From: Symbiodinium natans | Lineage: Eukaryota > Sar > Dinophyceae > Suessiales > Symbiodiniaceae | Length of the DNA: 64,000 nucleotides | Direction: 5' to 3' | Assembly: GCA_905221605.1 (NCBI GenBank) | Contig: CAJNDS010000625.1 | Location: 5,001-69,000 of the forward strand | Part shown: one piece after another, positions 30,401 to 40,300 of the stretch | How positions within the stretch are numbered: the first letter of the stretch is position 1 | Layout of the letters: each line of letters starts with the position of its first letter | Made by a program: the position numbers and the translations under genes | The notes under the pieces: model-generated | The model's input: the letters and a program-made list of their open reading frames with translations, nothing else | What the model was told of the DNA's origin: nothing | Database searches by the model: none

Positions 30401-33400
30401 TCATGTGGGCACCATTCTCGTTTTGAATTTGACTTTAGCTCCTTAAACCCTTCGACCCTTAACCCCTCAACCCTGAAAGCCCTTGAGCCCTAGCCCCCCC
30501 TCAAACTACTCAACCCCTGCGACTTCGACTGCAGTTAAGGTTTCGGGTTTAGGGGTGCTGTGTTGGGGCAAGGACGACATCATTGGCTGCTGCGGCCTAA
30601 GTGAAGAGGACCACGGACCAGTGGTGCGGATAGACCACCACCTAACCCCTAGAATCCGGAAATGGCACTTGGGGGAATACTCTCCAGGATCCTCGACATT
30701 GCGGGGATGCTGTGCGGGATTTTCCGGGCGTGGGCACTCCAGGGATACAGGGCCATATCCATATTCTCGCCCCCCCCCCCCCCCCCCCCCCAATCCCTAA
30801 ACATAGCCTAAATGAGATTCGGGCATCGCAAACGTGGGCGCAAGACCAGAACCTAGGCGCGGAGGATAGCTGAGTCAGAATCTAACAACCTGCGCACTTA
30901 GGGTGAGGAAAAGGAGAACGGAATCGCAGCTTGCTCGGGGCCCTAAGCTCTATTCTCGTTGTTACATCCTTACAGTCTTGCCGGCTTGGCTTCGTTTAGC
31001 ACTCCGCATGTTGTCACCCCCAAGTCCGAAGCCCTATCTTAGTAGCACACTTTGCACTTTGTGGGATACTATAATCCCCTATAGAATTGAAAGTGTACAC
31101 TTTGCAATGGGCTTATGAACTCAGCATTGTTAACAATTCGATCGCCTTAAGCCTGAAAGCCTGCCCCCTCGACCCCCTGAAGCAGTTACTATAGGGGCCT
31201 CAATTCTTAGAATAGGGCTTTGCGGGGGCGGGGGGGGGGGGCGTTATTGTAGTATTCTTATGAAGAGACCATAAGGGAATGTTACTAGTAATCCAAACCC
31301 TAAACCCTAAACCCTAAACCCTAAACCCTAGACCCTAAACCCTCTAAACCTAAACCCCTATTTTTCCAGGACTATGTCTGGGCAACCCAGCAACTCATGG
31401 CGGTGGCCAACCGATGCTGCCAGGGCCCTCGGTGTGTCTACTGAGCTTTGCGAGGTTTGGTTCGGCTTTAGGGTTTAGGGTTTTTGGGTGTAGGGTTTAG
31501 GGACGTTGTGACGCGAAAAAGGCATGCACGCCGCACGCAGCACATGTGCATGGGCTCTGGGATCAAAACTTCATCCGGTTATGGGTTAGGGTTTAGGGTT
31601 CAGGGTTTAGGGTTGAGGGTTTAGGATTCGAGGGGTTCTCCTAGGAGGGTGCAATCAAGGTGTTGGGCTCGCCACGACCTTAAACCCCCAAAGCCCTAAA
31701 ACCCTAAAAGCTCAAACCCTCAAAACAAACAAAATCCTAAACCTTAAACCCTACTAAGCCCTAAACCCCAAACCCTGAACCCTGAACCCTAAAAGCCCAA
31801 ACCCTCAAAAGCCCCAAAAGCTGGAGGTTCCCGATAAACCCAGGGTCGCACGGGTTAATGTGGTTTACGGTGCTCTATAGGTTTTTGTTATATATAACCC
31901 TAAACCCTAAACCCCAAACCCTAAACCCTAAACCCTAAACCACATTAGAGGCCCCAACTCCGAAAACCTAAATTTGGGGTTTGCGGCTTTCGCGTTTGGA
32001 GGCTCCTAGGGTTTTTGGGGGGTTTGTGGGGTTTCGGGCAGTAGGGTTTCAGGGCTTTAGGGCTTAGGGCTTTTAGGGCTTTACAGCATGAGGGTTTTGG
32101 GGGTTTGGGGCCATCTAGGGCTTAGGGCTTTTAGGGCTTTACAGCATGAGGGTTTTGGGGGTTTGGGGGTTTAGGGCTGTAGTGAGGGTGTCTCAGGGTT
32201 TTCGAGAATTGGGGTTTTAGGGCATTAGGGTTTTGGGGGTTTGGGGGTTTAGGGCTGCAGGGTGTCAGGGCTTTCGGGATTCGGGCTTTTAGGGTTTTTA
32301 GGGTATAGGACGGGGTTCAAGGCTTTTCGGGTTTAGGGCGTTTAGGGTTCCCGGGTTTTAGGGCTTTAGGGTTTGAGGGTTGAGGGTTTCAGGGCTTTAG
32401 GGTTTGGGGCTTTAGGGTTTTCAGGGTGCAGGGTTTAGGGTTCACGGTTTTTGGGCGTTCTAGGTCTTGGGGTGGTGGGATCGAGCGGCTGCCTAGGGTT
32501 TTAGGGTTTCGGGTTCTAAGAGCAATTCATGACGCCCCCCGATCCAGGTCAAGGGCGCTTGATTTCCGTCCTTGAGGGCGGCTACAACACGCGAGCGGAG
32601 GCGGTTCGAGTTGGATTTGGATTTGGAGTTCGGGGAAACCCTAAACCCTAAACCTTAAACCATAAACCCTAAACCCTAAACCCTACCCTGCACAACCTCG
32701 TCGTTCCTAGGCTTCCCACTACACAGCCAATGCCTCATTTCGCAGGTTGCACTGGACAGAACATCAGTAAAGAAAGGCCAAGGCCCTAAACTGTAGAGAC
32801 TAGACCCCCAGACCCTAAAGAGCTTCCAATTACCTATGCCCAGAGACCAAGTTTGTCGGGGCTTTGGAATTCCAGCATCTAAGCCACTGGCTTTAGGGTT
32901 TAGGGTTTGGGGTTTAGGGTTCAGGGTTTAGGGTTTAGGGTTTAGGGTTTCCAAGGCTCTTGGGATGGTGCAAGGAGAGCTCCGTGTGGAGCAAACGCTG
33001 TAACCGGAACCGAAGGGTAGCTACAGCAACTTTCTTTCAGGAGCTCGCGAGAAATGGTTTAGGGTTTTGGGTTTAGGGTTTAGGGTTTAGGGTTTTGGGC
33101 GCGAGAAATGTTAGTATAAGGGAATCCTACTATTTGGGGGTGTTTTTTTCGGGGTCCTTTTTTTTGGTAAACTCCCAAACTGTTTGTGGTACCGGGAACT
33201 CTGGGAACGCCTGTACATGTCCCTCCCCCCATCGTTCTTGTTACGTCTTGGTCGCTTCCTGAGACGTGGTCCTGGACGTGGTTCCTGTTACGTGGTTCCT
33301 GATATCCAAACCCTAAACCCTAAACCCTAAACCCTAATCCCCTTCGTGTGAGGCGCTGTCGCCGTTTGCTGCAGCCGTGACTGCCCATGTGCTCGAGCCC

Positions 33401-33409
33401 CAGGGATGA
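18376..33409 (+). CDS. class II-type histone deacetylase, 14 exons recovered, N-terminal part missing
   Basis: A zinc-dependent lysine deacetylase of the HDAC superfamily. The exons join without a phase error into 200 codons plus stop. Motifs appear in family order: GFCLLNNVAIGAAYA, VAIIDFDVHHGNGTEA (metal-binding DVH), PWLDPETD, SIHGFGGGFYPGA, IINVALRKRSGPVEFRR, RILPALQ, EFGPDLIFISAGFDGHE (third metal ligand, Asp), DYVWATQQLMAVANRCCQ, GRLISVLEGGYNTRAEA (catalytic Tyr), ALSPFAAAVTAHVLEPQG and stop TGA at 33407. The upstream RPPGHHA exon with the catalytic His pair was not found, so the gene starts further 5', possibly beyond the retrotransposon. Donors are GT 7, GC 4, GA 2; all acceptors but one are AG-G. 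The joins at 21111/23447 and 27060/28848 are the least certain. Confidence 0.85.
18895..18945 (-). repeat. CCCTAAA array at the acceptor end of HDAC intron 18420-19001
   Basis: Six units, 57 bp before the next acceptor. The middle of this intron holds a dispersed repeat (18468-18665) related to 1484-1640. Confidence 0.8.
19002..19035 (+). CDS. HDAC exon 2
   Basis: PGSCIRPNPAK in phase between AAYA and VAIIDF. The acceptor is TGCAG-C, one of two not followed by G; the donor is GT. Confidence 0.6.
19859..19972 (-). repeat. CCCTAAA array inside HDAC intron 19036-20485
   Basis: Sixteen perfect units. TTTAGGG arrays follow at 20077-20160 and 20281-20363, so this intron has several repeat blocks. 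Confidence 0.9.
20486..20533 (+). CDS. HDAC exon 3, zinc-binding motif
   Basis: VAIIDFDVHHGNGTEA, the signature of the family. AAGGTG occurs at both ends of the preceding intron (19033 and 20483). Confidence 0.9.
20582..20760 (+). repeat. TTTAGGG/TTTGGGG array at the donor end of intron 20534-21092
   Basis: Alternating TTTAGGG and TTTGGGG units, starting about 50 bp after the GT donor. Confidence 0.85.
21093..21111 (+). CDS. HDAC exon 4
   Basis: VKNMRP plus one base. A GA donor at 21112 joins it in phase to 23447; GACC occurs at both intron ends. Reading on to a GT donor at 21120 is possible but does not join in phase. Confidence 0.5.
21112..23446 (+). other. 2.3-kb HDAC intron with coding-like islands
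   Basis: Contains CCCTAAA blocks (21196-21255, 21567-21610, 22023-22115, 22541-22633) and TTTAGGG blocks (21716-21750, 22209-22293, 22722-22775). Coding-like islands without chainable splice sites lie at about 21431-21520, 22645-22720 and 22875-23009. They may be skipped exons, exons of another isoform or pieces of other genes. A partial foldback element lies at 22780-22845. Confidence 0.45.
23447..23516 (+). CDS. HDAC exon 5
   Basis: PVDLCVERPWLDPETD then VESVFFA. The PWLD...VFFAS block is typical of the family. The donor is GT; GTCC occurs at both ends of the next intron. Confidence 0.85.
24345..24760 (+). repeat. tandem repeat of about 163 bp, two and a half diverged copies
   Basis: Repeat starts are near 24373, 24536 and 24699; each has a CTTAAGTTC/CTTGAGATC start and an AACTTTTCGGG core. 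It lies in the largest array-free stretch (24005-25340) of HDAC intron 23517-25508. A further relative of its start is near 25160-25205. Confidence 0.65.
25352..25468 (-). repeat. CCCTAAA array at the acceptor end of HDAC intron 23517-25508
   Basis: Ends 40 bp before the exon at 25509. Confidence 0.85.
25509..25547 (+). CDS. HDAC exon 6
   Basis: SIHGFGGGFYPGA, continuing VFFA. The acceptor is GGAG-G and the donor GC (25548). Confidence 0.85.
25565..25822 (+). repeat. TTTAGGG arrays at the donor end of HDAC intron 25548-27012
   Basis: Two blocks (25565-25705, variant-rich; 25739-25822, nearly perfect) with 30 bp between them. Confidence 0.85.
26801..27000 (-). repeat. CCCTAAA array at the acceptor end of HDAC intron 25548-27012
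   Basis: Variant-rich, interrupted at 26926-26945, ending 12 bp before the acceptor. Confidence 0.85.
27013..27060 (+). CDS. HDAC exon 7
   Basis: IINVALRKRSGPVEFR in the family's INV...GS..FR region. A GC donor at 27061 is preferred over GT at 27066 because only it joins in phase to the next exon. Confidence 0.8.
27199..27230 (+). repeat. poly-G tract
   Basis: About 30 Gs inside HDAC intron 27061-28847; another short one is at 27391-27402. Confidence 0.8.
27921..28013. repeat. foldback family A, nearly complete copy
   Basis: Arms CTATCAGTCCTGATAGGGAT and AGGACTGGTAGTATAAGGGG. The outermost bases of the left arm are missing. Confidence 0.7.
28442..28503 (-). repeat. CCCTAAA array inside HDAC intron 27061-28847
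   Basis: About eight perfect units. The intron also holds a C run near 28220 and a foldback element at 28560. Confidence 0.85.
28560..28672. repeat. foldback family B, complete copy
   Basis: 113 bp with 21-bp terminal inverted repeats (CTGGTTCTTAGTAGAGAATG at the left end), one mismatch. Partial relatives lie near 22780-22845, 39942-39990, 41341-41385 and 54715-54750. Confidence 0.75.
28848..28872 (+). CDS. HDAC exon 8 (25 bp)
   Basis: RILPALQ preceded by Gln, between FR and EFGPDL, as expected in the family. The acceptor is TGAG-G and the donor GT (28873). Confidence 0.7.
29503..29553 (+). CDS. HDAC exon 9, metal-binding Asp
   Basis: EFGPDLIFISAGFDGHE. The acceptor is ATAG-G; a GC donor (29554) joins in phase to 30573. 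Confidence 0.9.
29583..29636 (+). repeat. TTTAGGG array at the donor end of HDAC intron 29554-30572
   Basis: Seven units. The rest of this intron to 30480 is mostly unique sequence, with a dispersed repeat near 30255-30320. Confidence 0.85.
30573..30608 (+). CDS. HDAC exon 10
   Basis: DDIIGCCGLSEE. A GA donor (30609) and acceptor AG-GAC share AGGAC at both intron ends. TTTAGGG rather than CCCTAAA precedes this exon, an exception to the polarity. Confidence 0.85.
31370..31424 (+). CDS. HDAC exon 11
   Basis: DYVWATQQLMAVANRCCQ plus one base. A clear TTTTTCCAG-G acceptor; the donor is GC. Confidence 0.9.
32548..32603 (+). CDS. HDAC exon 12, catalytic Tyr
   Basis: GRLISVLEGGYNTRAEA; LEGGY carries the active-site Tyr. 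The intron before it (31425-32547) holds a repeated GTTTTGGGGGTTTGGGG stretch near 32090-32250. Confidence 0.9.
32746..32766 (+). CDS. HDAC exon 13 (21 bp, tentative)
   Basis: VALDRTS between CGCAG-G and a GTAAAG donor, phase 0 on both sides. It could be skipped without breaking the frame. Confidence 0.45.
33353..33409 (+). CDS. HDAC terminal exon
   Basis: ALSPFAAAVTAHVLEPQG and TGA. The SPFA..V.AHV end is typical of the family. CCCTAAA repeats lie directly upstream (33306-33340) and after the stop (33431-33565). Confidence 0.8.
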   Translation, partial: ALSPFAAAVTAHVLEPQG

Positions 33410-33851
33410 GGGGGACCTTGGACCTGGTAGTCCCTAAACCCTAAACCCTGAACCCTGAACCCTAAACCCTATACCCGAAACCCTGAACCCTAAACCCAAA
33501 ACCCTAGACCCTAAACCCTAAACTCTAAACTCTAAGCCTTATAAACCCTATAAACCCTAGGCCTAAACAGACCCTACCCGGCACGAAAACCGCCTAGAAC
33601 GAAGTCGCAACCCCAAAAACTTGCGCACCCACATCCCCATCCTCCTACGGGCCGCCCGGGTAGTACCCTTATGCCCCTTTTTCAGGGGGTTTAGGTTCCC
33701 TTGTAAAACCCTTTTAAGCAAAAACGGGTATGCTTTTGAATCATTTGAATCCTAGGTTTTTGCACAACCTAGCAAACTTAGGGTTTAGGGTTCAGGGTTT
33801 AGGGTTTACTACCCTGAACTCCCTATACATTTTGAAAAGGGCCCAGAAACC

Positions 33852-33964
33852 CTAAGCCCGAAGCCCGAAGCCCGAAGCCCGAAGCCCTAAGCCCTAAGCC
33901 CTAAGCCCTAAGCCCTAAGCCCTAAGCCCTAAGCCCTAAGCCCTAAGCCCTAAGCCCTAAGCCC
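33852..33964 (-). repeat. CCCTAAG variant array
   Basis: A homogeneous run of the variant CCCTAAG, preceded by four CCCGAAG units; a locally expanded variant. Confidence 0.85.
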
Positions 33965-34145
33965 TGCCGGGTCCACAAGGAACCCGCGGAAAAGTGTGGC
34001 CCCGCAAGCAAACATGAGGCGCAGCACTTAGGTCACAGCCTTTAGTGTTGAGAAATGATGCCTTGCTGCTCCCCCAGTGCGCCTAAAAACCAAGAACATC
34101 CAGCCAATTTCTGCCAAGAAGGTTTAACCTTCTCGGAACGGATTA

Positions 34146-34400
34146 GACCATGTAGACCATGGACATCATAGTGCTTGGGCCATGGATGCTTTCTTCTCAG
34201 AACAGGGTAGACCATGGACGTCATCATGCTTGGGCCATGGATGCTCTCTTCCCAGAACGGATTAGACCATGGACGTCCTCATGCTTGGGCCATGGCAGTG
34301 CAGAAAACATGTAGACCATGGACGTCATCATGCTTGGGCCATGGATGCTCTTTTCTCAGAACAGAGTATAGACCATGTTTGGGCCATGCATGCTCTCTGC
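34146..34400 (+). repeat. minisatellite of about 54 bp, five copies
   Basis: Units begin TAGACCATGGACGTCATC and contain GCTTGGGCCATGGATGCTC; the third and fifth are shortened. It lies between the deacetylase and the next exon series. Confidence 0.8.
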
Positions 34401-34770
34401 TACCTATGGTGAAGAAACGTGTTCTTTAGAGCCAGGGCTGGGCAGAAGCGAATGCAAGCAAAAGGGAAAAGGGGGCCTTAGTTTTTCGCACACGACGAAA
34501 GAGTGAAGCAGTGCAGGAAACCCCTCACAGATACCAGTGTAGCTTACAGATGCCTCAATTTTAACAAAATTGTGGGGATAAGGCAATGGCCGAGGGAGCA
34601 GTGGTATTTGCGGGGGGTTTTGAACCAGGTAAAGCAGAACTGTGCAAAAAGTGTGGGTTTCTTATGGGCCCGCCTAGCCCTAAGCCCTAAGCCCCAAACC
34701 CTAAGCCCCAAACCCCAAACCCCAAACCCTAAACCCTAAACCCAAGGTATATAAGGGTTCTTCGTTATCA

Positions 34771-35200
34771 GTCAAAAGCCTGCTGGCTGGTGGCCCGAAC
34801 TACTCTCGGAGTTTGGGGCACCCTAAACCCTAAACCCAAAACCCTAAACCCTAAACCCAAAACCCTAAACCCTAAACCCAAAGTAACGGTTTGGAATGGC
34901 ATGCATGGGAGAATTTTCTTTCGGCAAATCCAAGCACACAACGAAGTGTGCTCCAGCCAGAGCTGCAAGTTAAATGTTTGGCCAGCTACGTGTTTCATGG
35001 CAGTAATTCAGGAAAGAGGCTTCCAGGAACCTTCACGGACCAAGCACTTCTCTTCAACGTTCAAACAGGGCTATGCTTTTGCAGAGCGGGCCTCTGCAAA
35101 ATGCGGTCGAACATGGTCGAAGAAATCATGGGCGTTATAACTCAAAGGGCTGCTGGCTGGTGGCCCGAACTACTTTTGGAGTTTGGGGCACCCTAAACCC
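34771..35200 (+). repeat. 430-bp cassette with about 60-bp direct repeats at its ends
   Basis: 34771-34826 and 35141-35200 share CTGCTGGCTGGTGGCCCGAA and the following GGAGTTTGGGGCACCCTAAA. The interior (34880-35140) is unique, without a recognised gene. A short LTR-type element or a simple duplication would both fit. Confidence 0.55.
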
Positions 35201-36044
35201 CTAAACCCTAAATCTTCAATCAACCCAAAAGCCTAAACCCTTCAAACGCTCCCCTGGTGAAACGCAGGTACTCCAACGCCTAACCCCCTGTAGCGTCCGC
35301 CGACTTTCAAGGCGAACGTTGATGTTCACCTCTCAGAACTACAACTACCTGGATTACGAGGCTTAGGGTTTAGGGTTTAGGGTTTAGGGTTTGGGGCTTG
35401 GGGTTCGGGGGCACAGGACTTCGGGGCTTTTGTGCAGCATGCGCCGGCTTTTGGCTTTCCAGGTAGGGTTTACATGCGTCCGCGCGCTGTTTTCTGGATT
35501 CTCTAAAACCCACGGCTACGAATCTCGGGGGCGGGGGGGAGGGGTTAGGGTTTAGGGTTTAGGGTCTAGGGTCTAGGGTCTAGGGTTTAGGGTTTAGGGT
35601 TTAGGGGAGAGGACATCCCACACCCTGAGCCCACCATGAACGACCGGATAGTGCAGGTGCACAGAAGCCTACGGGGGCTCAGAGTTTGGAAGGGAAGGCT
35701 TTCTGTTGTGCAGCCCTACGCCCTAAACCCTAAACCCTAAACCCTAAACCCCAAACCCTAAACACTAAACCCTAAACTGTGAAGTTGCCAGGCTTTATGT
35801 AGCCTTTCAACGCCAGAGCTCGGCGTCCCGGTTTTTTCTACATCCGAAAACCCTAGTCCTTTAAGCCCTAAATCCTAAGTCCTAAGTGCTGATCCTTAAT
35901 CCCTCAGCCCCCTAAATCCTAAACCCTAGGTCCTAAATCCTCAACTCTAAACCCTCAACCCTAAACCCTAAACCCGAAACCCTAAACCCTAAACCCTTAC
36001 CCTTTTCGGAGCTGGCTTCCTGATGTCGACCAAAGCAGATCCAG

Positions 36045-36080
36045 GCGGATGCGGTACCCAGCGATGGGGAGAGGACGCAG
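36045..36080 (+). CDS. mini-exon C1
   Basis: Encodes [17 protein letters not shown] acceptor, GC donor. A CCCTAAA block (35940-36000) lies upstream and TTTAGGG (36130-36175) downstream. Confidence 0.45.
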
Positions 36081-37285
36081 GCGCTTGCGGGCATGCCCGT
36101 GTTTAGGGTCTAGCACAGGATTTGGGGTGTAGGGTTTAGGGTTTAGGGTTTAGGGTTTAGGGTTTAGGGTTCGGAGTTTAAGGTTTAAGTTTTAATTAGG
36201 GTTCCGGGTTCAGGGTTTGGGATTTAGGGTACAGGGGTTGAGGCTGGCGTCGGACTGTCGACTCTGGGGCTTCGGTTGTGAGGTGCGAGGATTCGAGCTA
36301 ACTTGGCTTGGGGGCTCTGCGTCTCAACCCGAAACCCGAAACCCGAAACCCTAAACCCTAAACCCTAAACCCTAAACCCTAAACCCTAAACCCTAAACCC
36401 CAGAACCAAGCCCAACGCGCCCCAGCTCAGGAGCTTTTTTGGGGTTTTAGGGCTTCGGGTCTTTCAGAGTTTCTGGGGTTTGGTGGAGTTTAGTGCTTAG
36501 GGACCTACCCAAAGCAGTAGATCCCGGAACGACAAGGATCCCAACCACCCCCCGGACCCCAACATTCAGAACCAACAACAACATTTAGGGTTTAGGGTTT
36601 AGGGATTAGGGTTAGGGTTTTGGGTTCAGGGTTTAGGGTTGCCCAAGACCCAAGCTCAAGTATGCCAAAGAAGTATCCCAAAGCAAACAGACAAAGAGAG
36701 TTCCCCCCAAGACCCTAGACCCTTAACCCTGAAACCCTAAAATGAACCCTGAAACCCTAAACCCCTAAACCCTAAAGCCTAAACCCTAAAGCCTAAACCC
36801 TAAACCCTAAACCCTAAACCCTGAAACCCTGAAACTCTAACACCCTGTACACTCTAAAGCCACGAAAACTTGGCAGCCCAGTGGTTCCCCTTCCCCCTTG
36901 TTTTTTTGGTTCAGCAAAGGGCACCCCTAAACCCTAAACCCTAAACCCTAAACCCTAAACCCTAAACCCTAAACCCTAAACCCTGAACCCTGAACCCTGA
37001 ACCCTGAACCCTGAACCCTGAACCCTTATTTAGGGCCCCCGAGCCTCCAAGTTTGGGGAGGCCGAGGTTGCCGAAAACTTCAGGGCGATACGCCGAGAGG
37101 AGGCCTTCCAGGGGACTTTTAGTGTTTAGGGTTTAGGGTTCAGGGTTTAGGGTTTAGGGTTTAGGGCTTAGGGTTTAGGGCTTAGGGTTTAGGGTTTAGG
37201 GCTTAGAGTTTAGGGTTTAGGGCCTAGGGCTTAGGGTTTAGGGAGGGCGGGGGTGGGGTGGGGGGCGTTTTCAATTCAGGTTTTT

Positions 37286-37318
<33 letters not shown>

Positions 37319-40300
37319 GGGTGTTAAGGGTTTTTTTGAGGTGCTTGGGGCTGTGTTCGGGGCGTTTTTTGAGGTGCTTGGGGTGTTTTTGAGATGCTTT
37401 TAAGGTGTTTCGGGTGTTTCGGGGTGCTTGGGGTGCTTAGTTCTTGGCGGGGTTGGGAGGCCTATTTGCTTCTTTTGTTGTTCGGGAGGTTAGGGGATTT
37501 TCGGGTTCAGAGTTTTCAGGTTCCCTCGCACCCCTGAACCCTTCAAGGGGGTAAGACTCGCACCCCTCAGGATGTACCCCCTAAGAGGTTCCCTTACTAT
37601 GCTGTGCGATGTTCCCACTTATACTGACAGTCTTTAATTGGGATTCTAAGAGGGGCTACTATCATCCCAATTTGTGACTGTTAGTATAAGGTGGAACATC
37701 CGAAAATATACTCCTAACAGGGCCCTTCTATTCCCTTAAGAGGATCTCTAGGAAGGGTCCCCAAACCCAAAGTTACAACCTTCAGGGTCAAGGGTGAGTC
37801 CCATGAACCCTGGAAGCCTTAACCCTGATCTCAAAATGGGCGATTTCCGGAAATGGGGGGGGGTACCCTTGTTGGGGGTCCCCTTAAGGGGATTCTATGT
37901 TTTAGGGGACAACAAACGGGGTACCCCCATTTTGGGAAGTACCCGTATCCGACGGTTTAGGCGAAGCACACCACCTTAAGGGTTACGTGTTGAGGGTTTC
38001 GTTTGAGGGGTTTGAGGGTTTAGGGTTTGAGGTTTGGGCTTTAAGGGGTTTCAGGGTATCCGGAAACCCTAAACCCTAGACCCTAGACCCGAAACCCTAA
38101 ACCCTAAACCCGTGGAATAGGCCAAGCGCCTGCGCCGCAAGCGTGGCCGTCCTTTTGGCGAGGGCCGCCGGCACGCGAAGAAGGCAAAAGGAGGGCTTTG
38201 GGGTGCGGGGTTTCGTGTTTAGACAGTAAGGGTTTAGGATTTGGGGTTTAGGGTTTAGGGTTTAGGGCTACCGGGGTTTACGGCTTGGGGTCTAGGCCTT
38301 GTCTTCCAGTTCCATGTTTCTTAGTTTTTTTTTTTTTTTTTTTGGGGGGGGGGGGGTAGGGGGGGTGGGGAGAAGGAGGGGATGCGGGGTCTGGGGTTCT
38401 GAGGGCCCAAGGCTGTGAACTTCTGTGGATTTTGTCGTTCTGGTGCTTGGGGGGAGGGGGGGTTTACGTGAATATTCGGCTAAACGCGGAAGTGCATGGA
38501 GTTGAACTGCCCTGCTGCATTGCATTCGCCTGCAACTAACACTAGAGTTGTCATGCAGTTTAGCTACGTTCTTTCGTGTTATTTCTTCTCGCTAGTTCCA
38601 GCAGACATTCCTTTGGACCCTAACCGTACAGCCTGAATCCTAAAATTGCTCTGAGTTTGCTCGGAATTCAGGGATTGCCATTGGCATGGGCCAAAACGGA
38701 CAAGCTAATTATTTTACTTCGAACATCCCCACCCTCTCTGGTAGAGATACTCTGGGGTTGGGCACTCCAGGGAGACTCTGGGGCTGGGCACTCCGGGGGT
38801 TGGGCACTCCAGGAGACTCTGGGGTTGGAGACTCTGGGGCTGGGGCTGGGAGTTCGGTGACACTCTGGGGTTTTGCACTCCATGGAGACTCTGGGGTTTG
38901 GCACTCCGGAGACACTCTGGGGTCGGGCACTCCGGGAGACTCTGGGGTTGGGCACTCCAAGAACACTCTAGAGTTGGGCACTCCAGGGACACTTTGGGGT
39001 TGGGCACTCCAGGGATGAGCGAGGAGTAGACTGGGCGAGGAGAAGAGTTCCGGGCGAGGAGAAGGATTCTCTAAATTGTGGGCTCTTTTGGGGTATCCGA
39101 TATATATATATATATAGGAACCATAATTTACAGAACCTGCCACAGGGCAGCGAACTCCCATCCGCAGCGCGAAACCACGCAACCCCTAACCCTACACCCC
39201 ATAAATCCCCAAAACACGCCTTTAAGCCCCTCATAACCTATATCCTGTGACCCTAATATAGGGGTCGGAATACTTACGAATAATATTTTCTTGTGGTCCC
39301 TTCGTACTTATACCATAATAACTCCCAAGGCCTTATTCTAATTCATTAGAATCCCTGATAAACCCCTTGAAGCAAAACAACAAAAGCACCCTTTTTAATC
39401 CTAGGTTCCTGGGCAACCTAGCCACAGGCCACGTCAGTATAGGAGCTTAGGGGGCTTTCGGGTTGATAGGGTTTCTTAAGGGGCGTAGCATACGGAAGGA
39501 CCCCTAGAGTCTTCCCTTAACCTTATCCCTTATATATAGATAGATAGATAGATGCACCTTATTGCCTCCCTCTATACCTAAGTAGCCCCTACAGAACCCT
39601 ACGGTCCCCTGTAGGGTTCCCTCCTTTAGTCCCTTGAGTTTCGGGTTTAGGGCTTCCGCGCCAGTCTTCGCACAGGCCAAGCTGGAAGAAGGGAAAGATG
39701 AAGAGAAGGCAGTTTAGGGTCTAGGATTTAGGTTTTACGGTTTAGGGCTTAGGGTTTAGGGTTTAGGGTTTCGGGCTAGGGTTTAGGGTTTGTAGGGTTT
39801 AGGGTTTATGGGGACTTCGGTGTGTCGCCCGTTTTTGCCGAACCTCACCGTACCCTCCCCCTTCGCATTGCCCGAAAGAATGCGCGAAGCTGCAAAGCCC
39901 TAGACCCCCTAGACCCGAAACCCGGAGTGGAGAGTTAACCCCCTGGTTCTTGGTAGGGAACGAGGGAAGTAGGCAATTGAGTACCCATAGAATCCCTTAA
40001 AGGGTACTTGGAGGTTCATGGGCACTTATAAGTAGTGATGTGCATGGGCCAAAACGGACAAGCCAAAAACATTGGCAAAAGTGCAGCACACGGAGGATTC
40101 TCTAAATGTATATATATATATACATATGTATGTGTATGGGTCCGAATTTAGACAGGATCCCCATAAGGAACCACAATTTACAGAACCTGCCACAGGGTAG
40201 CTAACTCCCATGAGCCACCCTCAACAAGCACGAAACCATGCAACCCCTAACCCGACACCCTGTAAGCCCTAAATACGCCCTCAAGTCCCTCATAAGCTAT

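Larger units (their letters stand above)
38686..40040 (+). repeat. segmental tandem duplication, copy 1
   Basis: Begins CATGGGCCAAAACGGACAAGC and ends CTTATAAGTAGTG. Copy 2 (40041-41190) repeats the order of landmarks with many small differences. Copy 1 also contains the minisatellite at 38745-39015. Each copy holds one version of the same mini-exon. Confidence 0.75.

Noticed and set aside
34146-34400. CRISPR array
   Set aside because: The 54-bp units are contiguous diverged repeats without unique spacers, in a eukaryotic context.
38668-39234. Open frames of about 90-160 codons on both strands
   Set aside because: Products of the 27-bp minisatellite; no splice signals or family match.
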